NCBI GenBank assembly: GCA_947643715.1
Contig: CANRXB010000005.1
Coordinates: 1-64,000, forward strand
Source of the DNA: an uncultured bacterium
Lineage (GTDB): Bacteria; Bacillota; Clostridia; Oscillospirales; Oscillospiraceae
Reading direction: 5' to 3'
Length of the DNA stretch: 64,000 nucleotides
Below, piece after piece: positions 26,200-36,875 of this stretch. The translations under genes and the position numbers were made by a program. The notes under the pieces are model-generated. The model saw only the letters and a list, made by a program, of their open reading frames with translations, was not told where the DNA came from and made no database searches. Within the stretch, counting starts at the first letter, position 1, and every line of letters starts with the position of its first letter.

Positions 26200-27454
26200 C
26201 AGCAAGGCCCTTTATGTGATACTGTCCATCATCATCTCCTTTTCGGCCTGGCTGTTCGTGACGTCGAAGGACGGGATGAAGGACAGCGCGCCGTTCCGCA
26301 ACATCCCTGTCACCTTCGCTGGGACGGAGATCCTGGAGGGCCGGGGATTGATGATCGTCAATGATGATGCGACGGCCAGCATCACGATGCAGGCCGCGCC
26401 CATGGTATTGGCCAATCTGAGCAACGATCCCCCCACCCTCACCGCCGATGTGTCCAACATCACGGCGGAGGGCAGTCATACGCTGAGCCTGACGGTTGGT
26501 CTGCCCACCGGCGTGAGCCGGAACGACGTGGATGTCATCAGCGGCCTCAGCGGCAACGTGGTCACGGTGCAGGTGGCCCGATACCTGCGCCGTGAGGTGC
26601 CGGTGCAGGGCCATTTCCAGGGCAAGACGGCCCAGGGCTATCTGGCCGGGGACAAGGACGATTTCCTGTTCTCTCCGGCCACCGTGTGGGTCAGCGGCCA
26701 GGCGGAGCTGGTGAACCAGGTGTCCCACGCGCTGGTGACCATCAATGGAGAGGAGCTCACCGACACGGTGAGCGACAAGTTCTCCTTCCAGCTCATCGGC
26801 GCCAGCGGCGATCCGCTGGAGGGGCTGGATGTGGCCTGTGACGTGGACATGGTGTACGCGACCTTCCCGATCCGGGCCACGGCGGAGATCCCCCTGGAGG
26901 TGAAGCTGATCCAGGGAGGCGGACTGAGCGAGAGCGATGTGCGGATCTCCATGAGCATCGACTCCATCATGGTGGCGGGGAGCCGGGAGGCGGTGGCCGC
27001 TTTGGCGGGCGAAGGTGCTGTGACGCTGGCCATCATCGACCTGGCGTCTATCCGCGATGGGGACGAGCTGACGTTCCCGATCGCCCTCACGGACGAATTG
27101 GAGAACCTGAGCGGCGTCACAGAGGTGAAGGTCAAGGTGGACGTGCGCAAACGGGTGGAGAGCAGGACGTTCGAGGTGACCAGCCACATCAGCACCATCC
27201 ACGAGCCGGAGGGATGGCATGCGGAGATCATCACCCAGGCCCTCCAGGTGGAGATCCGGGGGAACCGCGCCCTGCTGGACGAGCTCACTGAGGAGAACAT
27301 CCGGGTGGTGGCCGATTTGCAGGACATCAACCAGGCTGCGGGACAATACACGGTGTCCGCCAGCATCTATCTGGACAGCACGGGCTCGGTGTCCGACATC
27401 GGCGTGATGAACGGGAACTATACGGTGGTGGTCTCCCTGGTCCGGGACGGCTGA
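26180..27454 (+). CDS. YbbR-domain protein (CdaR-like)
   Basis: Single N-terminal TM, repeated YbbR-like domains, next to cdaA. Confidence 0.88.
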   Translation: MGKKILDSKALYVILSIIISFSAWLFVTSKDGMKDSAPFRNIPVTFAGTEILEGRGLMIVNDDATASITMQAAPMVLANLSNDPPTLTADVSNITAEGSHTLSLTVGLPTGVSRNDVDVISGLSGNVVTVQVARYLRREVPVQGHFQGKTAQGYLAGDKDDFLFSPATVWVSGQAELVNQVSHALVTINGEELTDTVSDKFSFQLIGASGDPLEGLDVACDVDMVYATFPIRATAEIPLEVKLIQGGGLSESDVRISMSIDSIMVAGSREAVAALAGEGAVTLAIIDLASIRDGDELTFPIALTDELENLSGVTEVKVKVDVRKRVESRTFEVTSHISTIHEPEGWHAEIITQALQVEIRGNRALLDELTEENIRVVADLQDINQAAGQYTVSASIYLDSTGSVSDIGVMNGNYTVVVSLVRDG

Positions 27455-27456
27455 TC

Positions 27457-28362
27457 GTGTTCGGCTATGTACGTCCTGCCCTGGACCGGATGGGCGAGGA
27501 GCAGCGGGACGCTTATCAGAGCGCCTACTGCGGGCTGTGCCATGCGTTGGGGGAACGCCACGGCTGGCTGGCCCGGCTCACGCTGCGATATGATTTCACG
27601 TTTCTGGCCATCGTGCTGGCTGCGGGGGGGCAGGGAGAGGGCATGTCCTGCCGGAAATGTCCGATCCATCCCTTCCGGGAGTCCCGGCCCTGCCTCGAAG
27701 GGGCCGGGCTTGCTGCGGCAGCCGACCAGAGCATCATCCTCACATGGCACAAGCTGTCGGACGATGTGGACGACCACGGCTTTTTCGCCGGCCTGCCTTA
27801 CCGATCGATGCGCCGGGCGTTCCGGCGGGCCTGCCGCCGGGCGGCACAGGCCCAGCCTGAGTTCGACGCTCAGGTACGGGAGGGGCTGGCGCGCCTGCGG
27901 GCCTTGGAGCAGGCCCGCTCGCCTGAGCTGGACCGGGCGGCGGACGCGTTCGCGTGCATACTGGCTCGTTCGGCGCAGGCGGTCCCGAAAGAGAGGGACC
28001 GGCGGGCCTTGGGCCAACTCCTCTACCATTTGGGCCGGTGGATCTATCTGATGGACGCCTGGGACGATCTGGACGAGGACGAGAAGAAGGGGCGCTATAA
28101 TCCGCTGGACGCCCGCTTCGGCGGCCGGGCGCGGGAGGAACGAGCCTACCTGGAGGCGACCGCCACACATTCCCTGCGTCTGGCAGGGTCGGCGGCGAAC
28201 CTGCTGGAGCTGGGCCGGTGGGCGCCGGTCGTGGAGAACGTGCTGTATTCCGGCCTCCCCGCAGTGCAGAGCGCTGTGCTGGACGGCAGGTGGAAAGAAA
28301 TGAGAGATACAAGGAGGATCCCACATGAGAGATCCCTACGAGGTGCTGGGCGTCGGCCCTGA
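27457..28362 (+). CDS. DUF5685-like protein
   Basis: [54 protein letters not shown]...CRKCPIHPF. Confidence 0.8.
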   Translation: MFGYVRPALDRMGEEQRDAYQSAYCGLCHALGERHGWLARLTLRYDFTFLAIVLAAGGQGEGMSCRKCPIHPFRESRPCLEGAGLAAAADQSIILTWHKLSDDVDDHGFFAGLPYRSMRRAFRRACRRAAQAQPEFDAQVREGLARLRALEQARSPELDRAADAFACILARSAQAVPKERDRRALGQLLYHLGRWIYLMDAWDDLDEDEKKGRYNPLDARFGGRAREERAYLEATATHSLRLAGSAANLLELGRWAPVVENVLYSGLPAVQSAVLDGRWKEMRDTRRIPHERSLRGAGRRP

Positions 28363-28942
28363 TGCCAGCGACGACGAGATCAAACGGACCTATCGGGACC
28401 TGGCCCGGAAATACCATCCGGACAACTATCAGAACAATCCTCTGGCCGATCTGGCGGAGGAGAAGATGAAGGAGATCAACGAGGCATACGACGCGATCGT
28501 CAAGACGCGCTCCGCCGGCGCTTCCGGCTCTTATGGAGGGGGGAGCGCCGCTCAGGGCGGGTATGCCTATGGCTACGGCTCCGGATATCAACAGCAGAGC
28601 CAGGGCAGCCGGAGCTCGGTGTTCGTCCAAGCCCGGCAGGCGATCCACGCCAACGATCTGGCAGGGGCGGAGCAGATCCTCCAGGGGGCGTCCCGGAACG
28701 GGGAGTGGTATTTCCTCATGGGTTCCATCGCCTACCGTCGGGGCTGGCTGGACGAGGCGCGCCAGAACTATCAGATCGCCGTGCAGATGGATCCGAACAA
28801 TATGGAGTACCGCCAGGCCCTGGGGATGATGCGGCAGGGGGGCTACGGCTATCAGCCGGATATGGGGGGAGCGCAGTGCGACGGGTTCGACTGCTGCACC
28901 ACCATGCTGTGCATGAACTGCTTGTGCAACGGCTGCCGCTGA
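28325..28942 (+). CDS. J-domain protein
   Basis: [39 protein letters not shown]; canonical HPD. Confidence 0.9.
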   Translation: MRDPYEVLGVGPDASDDEIKRTYRDLARKYHPDNYQNNPLADLAEEKMKEINEAYDAIVKTRSAGASGSYGGGSAAQGGYAYGYGSGYQQQSQGSRSSVFVQARQAIHANDLAGAEQILQGASRNGEWYFLMGSIAYRRGWLDEARQNYQIAVQMDPNNMEYRQALGMMRQGGYGYQPDMGGAQCDGFDCCTTMLCMNCLCNGCR

Positions 28943-28943
28943 T

Positions 28944-29465
28944 ATGAGGAAGAAGAGCGCGGCCTCCAAGGTGGCCTATCCCGCGATCCTGGCGGCGCTG
29001 GCGGTGGCGTTGGTCTATCTGGCGTCCATCGTGCCCACTGGGAGCTGGGGGATCGTGGCCGCAGCGGGGCTGCTCCCTGCGGCGGCGGTGATCTCGGTGG
29101 GGACGAAGGCAGGGGCCTTGTGCTGGGCGGGGGCGTCCATCCTGGCCTTGCTGGTGGCGCCGGACAAATTCTGCGCGCTGCTGTTCACGGTCCTATTCGG
29201 GCCGTACCCCATCGTGAAGTCCCTGGCGGAAGGGCCCAGGAAGAAGCTGCTGGAGTATGCAGTGAAGCTGGCGTTCTTCAATGCCGTGCTCACTGTGCTG
29301 TATCTGACCATGACGGGGGCGATGCTCGCCGCCCTGCCCCAGATGCTGGGGGGAGCGGTGTGGCTGCTCTATCTGGTGGGCAACATAGTGTTCCTTGCAT
29401 ATGACCATGGATCGAGCCGGCTGATCGCGGTATATATCCGCCGGATCGACGGAGCGGTCCACTGA
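28944..29465 (+). CDS. Hypothetical integral membrane protein
   Basis: Multiple TM helices; 173 aa. Confidence 0.65.
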   Translation: MRKKSAASKVAYPAILAALAVALVYLASIVPTGSWGIVAAAGLLPAAAVISVGTKAGALCWAGASILALLVAPDKFCALLFTVLFGPYPIVKSLAEGPRKKLLEYAVKLAFFNAVLTVLYLTMTGAMLAALPQMLGGAVWLLYLVGNIVFLAYDHGSSRLIAVYIRRIDGAVH

Positions 29466-29481
29466 AAGGCGGAGAGTGAAC

Positions 29482-30366
29482 ATGGTGAAGAGCATGACCG
29501 GCTACGGCCGGGGAGAGCAGGATCTTGACCGATCCCAGGTCACTGTGGAAGTGCGGGCGGTGAACAACCGGTATCTGGACTGCACGGTGAAGATGCCCAG
29601 GGCGTATATCTTCGCGGAGGACGCGATGAAGGCGAAGGTGCAGGCCGCAGCGGCCCGGGGAAAGGTGGACGTTTTCGTCACCATCGCCCGCACCGCCGGG
29701 GACGATATGGTGGTCACGGTGGACGAAGAACTGGCGCGCAGCTATATCCAGGCTTTGGGCAGGCTCCACGAGCTGGGCGGCGGCGCGGTCAAGGGGAGGT
29801 TCAGCGCCGCGGAGCTGGCCAGGTTCCCCGACGTGCTCACGGTAGAGAAGCGGGCGGAGGATCTGGAGGAGGCGAAGGAGCGGCTGCTCGCCGTGCTCGA
29901 CCAGGCATTGGAGGACTTCGACGCTATGCGGATCCGGGAGGGCGCGCGGCTGGCGCAGGACATCTCGGAGCGGGCGGACACCATCGAGCGGCTGCTGGGA
30001 GAGATCGAGGAGCGTTCTCCCCAAACGGTGTCGGACTATCGCGCCCGGCTGGAGGCAAAGATGCGGGACGTGCTCCAGAACACCCAGATCGACGAGGGAC
30101 GGCTGCTCACCGAGGCGGCGATCTTTGCCGATAAGGTGGCGGTGGACGAGGAGACCGTCCGCCTCCACAGCCATTTGGGCCAGCTTCGGGATCTGCTGGC
30201 CGCCGGCGGTGCGGTGGGCCGGAAGCTGGACTTCCTCATCCAGGAGTTCAACCGGGAGGCCAACACCATCGGCTCCAAGTGCAACGATATCGAGATCACC
30301 CGGCGGGTGGTGGATATGAAAGCGGAGATCGAAAAGATCCGGGAGCAGGTCCAGAACCTGGAGTGA
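29482..30366 (+). CDS. YicC/YloC family protein
   Basis: [13 protein letters not shown]...[21 protein letters not shown]...[40 protein letters not shown]. Confidence 0.93.
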   Translation: MVKSMTGYGRGEQDLDRSQVTVEVRAVNNRYLDCTVKMPRAYIFAEDAMKAKVQAAAARGKVDVFVTIARTAGDDMVVTVDEELARSYIQALGRLHELGGGAVKGRFSAAELARFPDVLTVEKRAEDLEEAKERLLAVLDQALEDFDAMRIREGARLAQDISERADTIERLLGEIEERSPQTVSDYRARLEAKMRDVLQNTQIDEGRLLTEAAIFADKVAVDEETVRLHSHLGQLRDLLAAGGAVGRKLDFLIQEFNREANTIGSKCNDIEITRRVVDMKAEIEKIREQVQNLE

Positions 30367-30373
30367 TGAGAAG

Positions 30374-30634
30374 ATGAGACTGATCGACATCGGATTCGGC
30401 AACTTGGTCTCCGCTCAGAGAGTGGTGGCCATCGTCAGCCCGGAGTCCGCCCCGGTGAAGCGCTTGGGGCAGGAGGCCAGGGAGCGGGGCGTGCTCATCG
30501 ACGCCAGCTTCGGCCGCAAGACGCGCTCGGTGCTGGTGATGGACAGCGGCCATGTGATCTGGTCGTCCCTGCCCACGGACCAGGTGTATGCCCGGTTCGG
30601 GAGCGGCGAGGAAGCAGAGGAGGGAACGCTATGA
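30374..30634 (+). CDS. remA: RemA/DUF370 family regulator
   Basis: [31 protein letters not shown]...[20 protein letters not shown]. Confidence 0.92.
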   Translation: MRLIDIGFGNLVSAQRVVAIVSPESAPVKRLGQEARERGVLIDASFGRKTRSVLVMDSGHVIWSSLPTDQVYARFGSGEEAEEGTL

Positions 30635-31254
30635 GCGTATCGAAGAAGAAACGAGGGGAGCTCATCGTATTGTCCGGCCCCTCGGGAGTGGGGAAGAGCA
30701 CCGTCATCTCGGAGCTGCTCAGCAGCAGGCGGGACATCCACTTTTCCGTGTCCTTCACCACCCGGCAGCCCCGTACCGGGGAAGAGGACGGGGTGAACTA
30801 CAATTTCGTCTCCCGGGAGGAGTTCGAGCGGATGATCGCCGACCAGGAGCTGCTGGAGTATGCCGAGTACGTCGGGAACTACTACGGCACCTCGCTGAAG
30901 GTCATCCGCGACAAGCTGGAGCAGGGGGTGGACGTGCTGCTGGACATCGAGGTGCAGGGCGCGGCCAAGGTGCAGGAGCGCTGCCCGGAGGCGGTGCTCA
31001 TCTTCCTCATCCCCCCGTCCATCGAAGAGCTGTCCCGCCGCCTGCACCGGCGCAACACGGATGCGGAAGAGGTCATCCAGCTTCGTCTGGAGAAGGCCCG
31101 GCAGGAATGCCGGGAGTGCGTGCACTATGACTATCTTGTGGTGAACGACACCGTGATGGACGCCGCCCAGGAGATCTTGTCCATCCTCCAAGCGGAGCTT
31201 TGCCGCACGCAGAACCGCCTCCACCTGGCCCAGAGCATCATCGGGCAGGACTGA
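30631..31254 (+). CDS. gmk: Guanylate kinase
   Basis: [22 protein letters not shown]...[21 protein letters not shown]. Confidence 0.96.
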   Translation: MSVSKKKRGELIVLSGPSGVGKSTVISELLSSRRDIHFSVSFTTRQPRTGEEDGVNYNFVSREEFERMIADQELLEYAEYVGNYYGTSLKVIRDKLEQGVDVLLDIEVQGAAKVQERCPEAVLIFLIPPSIEELSRRLHRRNTDAEEVIQLRLEKARQECRECVHYDYLVVNDTVMDAAQEILSILQAELCRTQNRLHLAQSIIGQD

Positions 31255-31283
31255 CTCCTCATATCAGAAAGGAATGGTATTCA

Positions 31284-31525
31284 TGTTGCTCTATCCCCCC
31301 ATCAAGGACCTGCTGGCCCAAGTGCCCAGCCGTTATATGTTGGTGAATCTGGTTGCCGGCCGGGCCCGGAAGCTTTCCAGCGAGGCGGAGGTATCCGGTG
31401 AGCCGCTGGAGGAGAAGGCGGTGTCCCTGGCCATCCAGGAGGTGGCCGACGGTGTGCTGACCCTCGAAGCGGAGGAAGAGGCCATGGAAGCGCCCGCCGG
31501 GGACGGCGAGGAAGCAGTTTGCTGA
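31284..31525 (+). CDS. rpoZ: DNA-directed RNA polymerase omega subunit
   Basis: LLAQVPSRYMLVNLVAGRARKL; between gmk and priA. Confidence 0.82.
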
Positions 31526-31621
31526 TGAAGGATCGAAAAGGGCAAGCGGGCGATCTGCTTGCCCTTTGGACATTGTCGAAAGCGCGCTGCTGAGTATTCG
31601 GCGGGAGGAGGGGTGGGACAG

Positions 31622-34087
31622 GTGGCCAACATCGCGAAGATCGCCGTGTCCGCAGCCACTTATGCCATCGACCGGCCCTACGACTATTTGGTGCCCGCTG
31701 CGCTGGAAGGCACGCTGCGGCCGGGGATGCGGGCGGCAGTGCCTTTTGGGAAGGGCAACCGGGTGAGCGATGGCATCGTACTGGCCTTGGGGGAGCGGGA
31801 GGACGCGGCAAAGCTCAAGTCCATCCTGGCCCTGTTGGACGAGGAACCCCTGCTGGACGCCGCCGCGATCCAGCTCGCCCTCTGGATGAGGGAGCGCTGC
31901 TTCTGCACGGTCTACGACGCCATGCGGGCGATGCTCCCCGCGGGGCTGTGGTTCTCATTGAAAGATTGCTGGCGTATCGCTCCGGGGGTGGACCGGGAAG
32001 AGGCTCATGAAGCGGCAGGAGGGTCCCCAAAGGCGAAGAAGTTGGTGGAGCTGCTGTTCGCCAATGGCGGCTGGGCGGAGTTGGGTAAGATCCGGACCGC
32101 TTTCGGTCTGGCCGACCCCGGCCCCGCCCTGCGTATGCTGGAGGAGAAGAAGATCGTCGTGAAGGAAGCCAGCGCGATGCGGGGAGTGAACGACAAGCTC
32201 GAGCAGATCGCGACCTTGGCTATGGACGCCAACGATGCCATGGCTCTGCTGACGCCCAAACGTCGTCGTGCGCCCCTCCAGTATGCGGCGGGGGAGGCGA
32301 TCTGCGCGGCAGGGGAGACCTCCGCGAAGGAGCTCTGCTACTTCACCGGCGCGTCCATGGCGACCCTAAAGGGTCTGGAACGGCTGGGCGTGCTGAAGCT
32401 CTCGAAGCGAGAGGCGTACCGCCGGCCCCAGTTGCCCGTGTTCGAGCAGGCCGCTCCGGTCCAGCTCAATGAGCAGCAGCAGACGGTCTATGAGGGGCTG
32501 CTGGCCCTGGCGGAGCAGGGGAAGGCCGAGGCGCTGCTGTATGGGGTGACCGGAAGCGGCAAGACCCAGGTGTATCTGAAGCTCATCCACACGCTGCTGG
32601 AACGGGGCAGGACGGTGCTGATGATGGTGCCGGAGATCGCTCTCACCCCGCAGCTCATGCGCATCTTCACGTCCCACTTCGGCCGGGAGGTCGCCATCCT
32701 GCACAGCTCGTTGTCTGCGGGGGAACGGTGCGACGAGTGGAAACGGGCCCGCCGGGGAGAGGCCCGGGTGGTAGTGGGGACCCGGTCCGCCGTGTTCGCG
32801 CCGCTGCCGGGGCTCGGGGCCATCATCCTGGATGAAGAACAGGAACCGTCCTACAAGTCGGAGCAGAACCCCCGCTATCATGCCCGGGACGTGGCACGTT
32901 ACCGCTGCTATAAGGCGGGAGCGCTGCTGCTGCTGGGCTCTGCGACCCCATCTGTGGAGTCCATGTACCGGGCCCGGCAGGGAGGATGCCATCTGTTCCA
33001 GCTCAGCCGCCGGTTCAATGAGCAGGTGCTGCCTCAGGTCACGGTGGTGGACATGAAGGAGGAGCTGCGCCAGGGGAGCGGCGGGGCCATCAGCGCCATA
33101 TTGGCGCGGAAGCTCTGGGAGACCGTGGATCGGGGGGAGCAGGCCATCCTGTTCCTCAACCGCCGGGGGGCCAACCGGATGGTGACCTGCGGCGAATGCG
33201 GCGAGAGCCCCACATGCCCCCGGTGCTCCGTCCACCTCACCTATCATTCCGCGAACCGGCGGCTGATGTGCCATTACTGCGGATATTCTCAGCCCTTGCC
33301 GGAGTGGTGCCCCGCGTGCGGCGGCCTGTTGGACTTCGTGGGGACGGGCACGCAGAAGGTGGAGGAGGAGCTGCACATGCTGCTGCCCGGCGTGGGCGTG
33401 CTGCGTATGGACGCGGACACCGTGTCCGCCGCCCACAGCCATGAAGCTATCCTGGAGAAGTTCCGAAAGGAGCGGGTCCCCATCCTCCTCGGGACACAGA
33501 TGGTGGCAAAGGGGCTGGATTTCGAGAACGTCACCCTGGTGGGGGCGATATCGGCGGACCAGCTTTTGTATACGGGCGATATCTATGCCGCTGAGCGGGC
33601 GTTCTCCCTGCTCACTCAGGTGGTGGGCAGGGCGGGCCGGGGAGAGAAGGCGGGCCAGGCGGTGATCCAGACCTTCACGCCGGACAACGACGTGATCCGG
33701 TTCGCGGCCCGCCAGGACTACGACAGCTTTTTTGCCCAGGAGATCCGGATCCGAGAGCTGCGGGAGCTGCCTCCCTGCGGGGACCTGTTCGTGCTGTGCG
33801 CCTCGGGGCCGGAGGAGACGGCGGTGCTGCGTGCCCTGCTGCGTCTGCGGGAGGCGATGGGCGCGGCCTTGAGCCGGGCGCCCTATGCGGGCGTCCCACA
33901 CCGTCTGCTGGGGCCTGCCCCGGAGGCGGTGGTGAAGGTGAACGACCGCTATCGTTACCGGCTGGTCCTGGGCGCTCAGGACACCAAGGACATGCGGCTG
34001 CTGGTGGCGCATCTGCTCCGCCAGGCGCAAAACGATAAACAAAACCGGGGGGTGGCGTTGTTCGCCGAATTGGACCCACTGGATTGA
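31622..34087 (+). CDS. priA: Primosomal protein N' (PriA helicase)
   Basis: LLYGVTGSGKTQVYL...ILDEEQEPSYKSEQ...CGECGESPTCPRCSVHLTYH...MVAKGLDFENVTLVG; GTG start after GGAGGAGGGG. Confidence 0.94.
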   Translation: MANIAKIAVSAATYAIDRPYDYLVPAALEGTLRPGMRAAVPFGKGNRVSDGIVLALGEREDAAKLKSILALLDEEPLLDAAAIQLALWMRERCFCTVYDAMRAMLPAGLWFSLKDCWRIAPGVDREEAHEAAGGSPKAKKLVELLFANGGWAELGKIRTAFGLADPGPALRMLEEKKIVVKEASAMRGVNDKLEQIATLAMDANDAMALLTPKRRRAPLQYAAGEAICAAGETSAKELCYFTGASMATLKGLERLGVLKLSKREAYRRPQLPVFEQAAPVQLNEQQQTVYEGLLALAEQGKAEALLYGVTGSGKTQVYLKLIHTLLERGRTVLMMVPEIALTPQLMRIFTSHFGREVAILHSSLSAGERCDEWKRARRGEARVVVGTRSAVFAPLPGLGAIILDEEQEPSYKSEQNPRYHARDVARYRCYKAGALLLLGSATPSVESMYRARQGGCHLFQLSRRFNEQVLPQVTVVDMKEELRQGSGGAISAILARKLWETVDRGEQAILFLNRRGANRMVTCGECGESPTCPRCSVHLTYHSANRRLMCHYCGYSQPLPEWCPACGGLLDFVGTGTQKVEEELHMLLPGVGVLRMDADTVSAAHSHEAILEKFRKERVPILLGTQMVAKGLDFENVTLVGAISADQLLYTGDIYAAERAFSLLTQVVGRAGRGEKAGQAVIQTFTPDNDVIRFAARQDYDSFFAQEIRIRELRELPPCGDLFVLCASGPEETAVLRALLRLREAMGAALSRAPYAGVPHRLLGPAPEAVVKVNDRYRYRLVLGAQDTKDMRLLVAHLLRQAQNDKQNRGVALFAELDPLD

Positions 34088-34104
34088 TAAGGAGGAACCT
34101 GATA

Positions 34105-34599
34105 ATGGCACTGAGGAAGATCCTGACCATGGGCGATCCGGCGCTGTCCAAGTGCTGCCGCCCCGTGGAGAGATTCGATCAAAAGCTCCACGACCTGCTG
34201 GACGACCTGAAAGAGACGCTGGCCCGGGCCGAAGGCGTGGGGCTGGCCGCGCCGCAGATCGGCATCCTGCGCCGGGTAGTGATCGTAGTGGACGCGGAGG
34301 AGAACATGATAGAGCTGGTCAACCCGGTGATCGTCAGCCAGTCCGGAGAGCAGGAAGGCATGGAGGGCTGCCTCAGCGTCCCGGGGAAATGGGGCAAGGT
34401 GGTGCGCCCCAACATCGTGACGGTGCGGGCCCAGGACCGGAACGGCGACTTCTTCGAGACGACCGGAGAAGAGCTGGTGGCCCGCTGCTTCTGTCATGAG
34501 CTGGAGCACCTGGACGGACACCTTTTCGTGGAGCACACCAGCCAGTTGTATACGGCGGAGGAGCTGGACGAGATGGAGGCCAGGGGGGAGGAGCCCTGA
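34105..34599 (+). CDS. def: Peptide deformylase
   Basis: EGVGLAAPQIG...EGCLSVPGKWG...CHELEHLDGHLF. Confidence 0.95.
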   Translation: MALRKILTMGDPALSKCCRPVERFDQKLHDLLDDLKETLARAEGVGLAAPQIGILRRVVIVVDAEENMIELVNPVIVSQSGEQEGMEGCLSVPGKWGKVVRPNIVTVRAQDRNGDFFETTGEELVARCFCHELEHLDGHLFVEHTSQLYTAEELDEMEARGEEP

Positions 34600-35540
34600 T
34601 GCGGATCGTGTTCATGGGCACGCCGGACTTCGCCGTGCCGTCGCTGCGGGCTCTGGTGGACGCGGGACATGAGATCTGCGGCGTGTTCACCCAGCCGGAC
34701 AAGCCGAAGGACCGGGGGATGAAGCTCCAGCAGTCCCCGGTGAAGGAGTACGCGCTGTCCATCGGGGCGAAGGTGTACCAGCCCTCGAAGATGAGGGACG
34801 GGGAGGCGCTGAGCATAGTGCGGGAGCTGGAGCCGGAGCTCGTCGTGGTAGCGGCGTATGGGAAGCTGCTGCCGCCGGACATCCTCGCTGTGCCCCGGCT
34901 CGGCTGCATCAACGTCCATTCGTCTCTGCTGCCGAAGTACCGGGGCGCGGCGCCCATCAACTGGGCCATCCTCAACGGGGAGGACCGGACCGGCGTCACC
35001 ATCATGTATATGGCGGAGGGAATGGACACCGGGGACATATTGTCCCAGGCCGCGATCCCCATCGATCTGGACGAGGACGCCCTCCGGCTTTTCGGCCGGC
35101 TAGCGGAGCTGGGGGCGGAGCTGCTGGTCGAAACGATCGGTCGGTTGGAGGCGGGGACGATCGAGGCCGTCCCCCAGGACGAGAGCCGTTCCAGCCATGC
35201 CCCCATGCTGTCCCGGGAGCTGTCCCCGATGGATTGGAGCAGGACCGCCCGGCAGCTCCACGATCAGGTCCGGGGCCTGCGCCCCTGGCCCGGAGCGGCG
35301 GCGGTGCTGAACGGAGCACGGTGCAAGATCCTGCGCACGGCGCTGGCGGCGGAGACCACGAAAGAAGTGCCGGGGACCGTCGTGCAAGCGGACAAGAAGG
35401 GGATGAAGGTGGCCTGCGGGGACGGCGGAGTGTTGGAGCTCCTGGAGCTCCAGCCCGACGGCAAGAAGGCCATGACGGCGGCCGCTTTCTTGATGGGCCG
35501 TCCCATCCCCGTGGGAACAGTGTTGACGAAACAGGAGTGA
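34599..35540 (+). CDS. fmt: Methionyl-tRNA formyltransferase
   Basis: MRIVFMGTPDFAVPSLRAL...NVHSSLLPKYRGAAPINWAI. Confidence 0.96.
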   Translation: MRIVFMGTPDFAVPSLRALVDAGHEICGVFTQPDKPKDRGMKLQQSPVKEYALSIGAKVYQPSKMRDGEALSIVRELEPELVVVAAYGKLLPPDILAVPRLGCINVHSSLLPKYRGAAPINWAILNGEDRTGVTIMYMAEGMDTGDILSQAAIPIDLDEDALRLFGRLAELGAELLVETIGRLEAGTIEAVPQDESRSSHAPMLSRELSPMDWSRTARQLHDQVRGLRPWPGAAAVLNGARCKILRTALAAETTKEVPGTVVQADKKGMKVACGDGGVLELLELQPDGKKAMTAAAFLMGRPIPVGTVLTKQE

Positions 35541-35544
35541 TCGG

Positions 35545-36870
35545 ATGGGTCCGGCCAGAGAGACGGCGGTGCTGACCTTAGCCGCCTGCGAGCGTCAGGG
35601 GGCATGGTCAGAAGGCCACCTGAAACGAGCCATCCGGGAACGGGGGCTGGACCGCCGGGACGCGGCGCTGGCCACCCGGTTGTGCTTTGGAGTGCTGCAA
35701 AACAAGCTGCTGTTGGACTGGCGGCTGGCCCAGGTGTGCTCCATGAAGCTGGAGAAGCTGGACGTCAAGATCCTGTGCGATCTGCGGGTGGCCGCGTACC
35801 AGCTTCTGTTCCTGGACAAGATCCCGCCCAGCGCCGCAGTGAACGAGGCGGTAGAACTGGCCAAGAAGCATAGCCGGAACCCTCGGGCGGCGGGGCTGGT
35901 GAACGGTGTGCTGCGCGCCTTGCTTCGGCAGGGGGAGGGGGCGGAGATCCGGGGGCGCGATCGGATCGAGACCCTCTCCATCCGGTACAGCCACCCGCGC
36001 TGGCTGGTGGAGAAGTTCGTGGAACTGCTCGGGCTGGAAGGGGCCCAGGACCTGATGGAAGCGAACGGCCGGCAGCCGCCCACGACGGTCCAGGTGAACA
36101 CGTTGCGGACCACGCCGGAACGGCTGGCGGACGGACTGCGGGCACAAGGCGTCGAGGTGGAGCCCCATCCCTGGCTGTCCGGTTGCCTGCTGCTGACGGG
36201 GACCGGGGACCTGGAGCGGCTGGACGCGTTCCGCCGGGGGGAGTTCTACGTCCAGGACGCAGCCTCCAGGCTTGCGGTGATGGCGTCAGGAGCGGGGCCC
36301 GGGACCCGGGTGCTGGACTGTTGCGCCGCACCGGGGGGGAAGTCGTTCGCTGCGGCGATCGCGATGGAGGATCGGGGCGAGCTCGTCTCCTGCGATATCC
36401 ATCCCCATAAGATCAAGCTGCTGGAGGCGGGGAGGGACAGGCTCGGTCTGTCCGTCATGGTCCCATGCTTACAGGACGCTGCCAAGACCCGGGAGGACTG
36501 GGTGGGCCGGTTCGACACAGTGCTCATCGATGTTCCCTGTTCCGGACTTGGCATCATACGCAAGAAGCCGGACATACGCTATAAGGATCCGGAGCCGCTG
36601 GGAGGTCTGCCGGAGGTCCAGCGGAGGATCCTGGACAACTGTGCCCAGTATGTCCGTCCCGGCGGGACGCTGGTGTATTCTACGTGCACTCTTTTGGAGG
36701 CGGAGAACGGCGGCGTGGTGGACGGCTTTTTGAGGGACCATGGGCAGTTCGAGCCGGCTGCGTTCGATTTGCCCCGTTTCGGTCCCCAGCCGGGCGGCCG
36801 GATGACCTTCTGGCCCCATATACACGGTACAGACGGCTTTTTCGTGGCTCGGCTGCACAGGAAAGGGTGA
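35545..36870 (+). CDS. rsmB: 16S rRNA m5C967 methyltransferase
   Basis: N-terminal NusB-like domain; VLDCCAAPGGKSFAAA...DVPCSGLGIIRKKPDIRY. Confidence 0.93.
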   Translation: MGPARETAVLTLAACERQGAWSEGHLKRAIRERGLDRRDAALATRLCFGVLQNKLLLDWRLAQVCSMKLEKLDVKILCDLRVAAYQLLFLDKIPPSAAVNEAVELAKKHSRNPRAAGLVNGVLRALLRQGEGAEIRGRDRIETLSIRYSHPRWLVEKFVELLGLEGAQDLMEANGRQPPTTVQVNTLRTTPERLADGLRAQGVEVEPHPWLSGCLLLTGTGDLERLDAFRRGEFYVQDAASRLAVMASGAGPGTRVLDCCAAPGGKSFAAAIAMEDRGELVSCDIHPHKIKLLEAGRDRLGLSVMVPCLQDAAKTREDWVGRFDTVLIDVPCSGLGIIRKKPDIRYKDPEPLGGLPEVQRRILDNCAQYVRPGGTLVYSTCTLLEAENGGVVDGFLRDHGQFEPAAFDLPRFGPQPGGRMTFWPHIHGTDGFFVARLHRKG

Positions 36871-36875
36871 TCTCC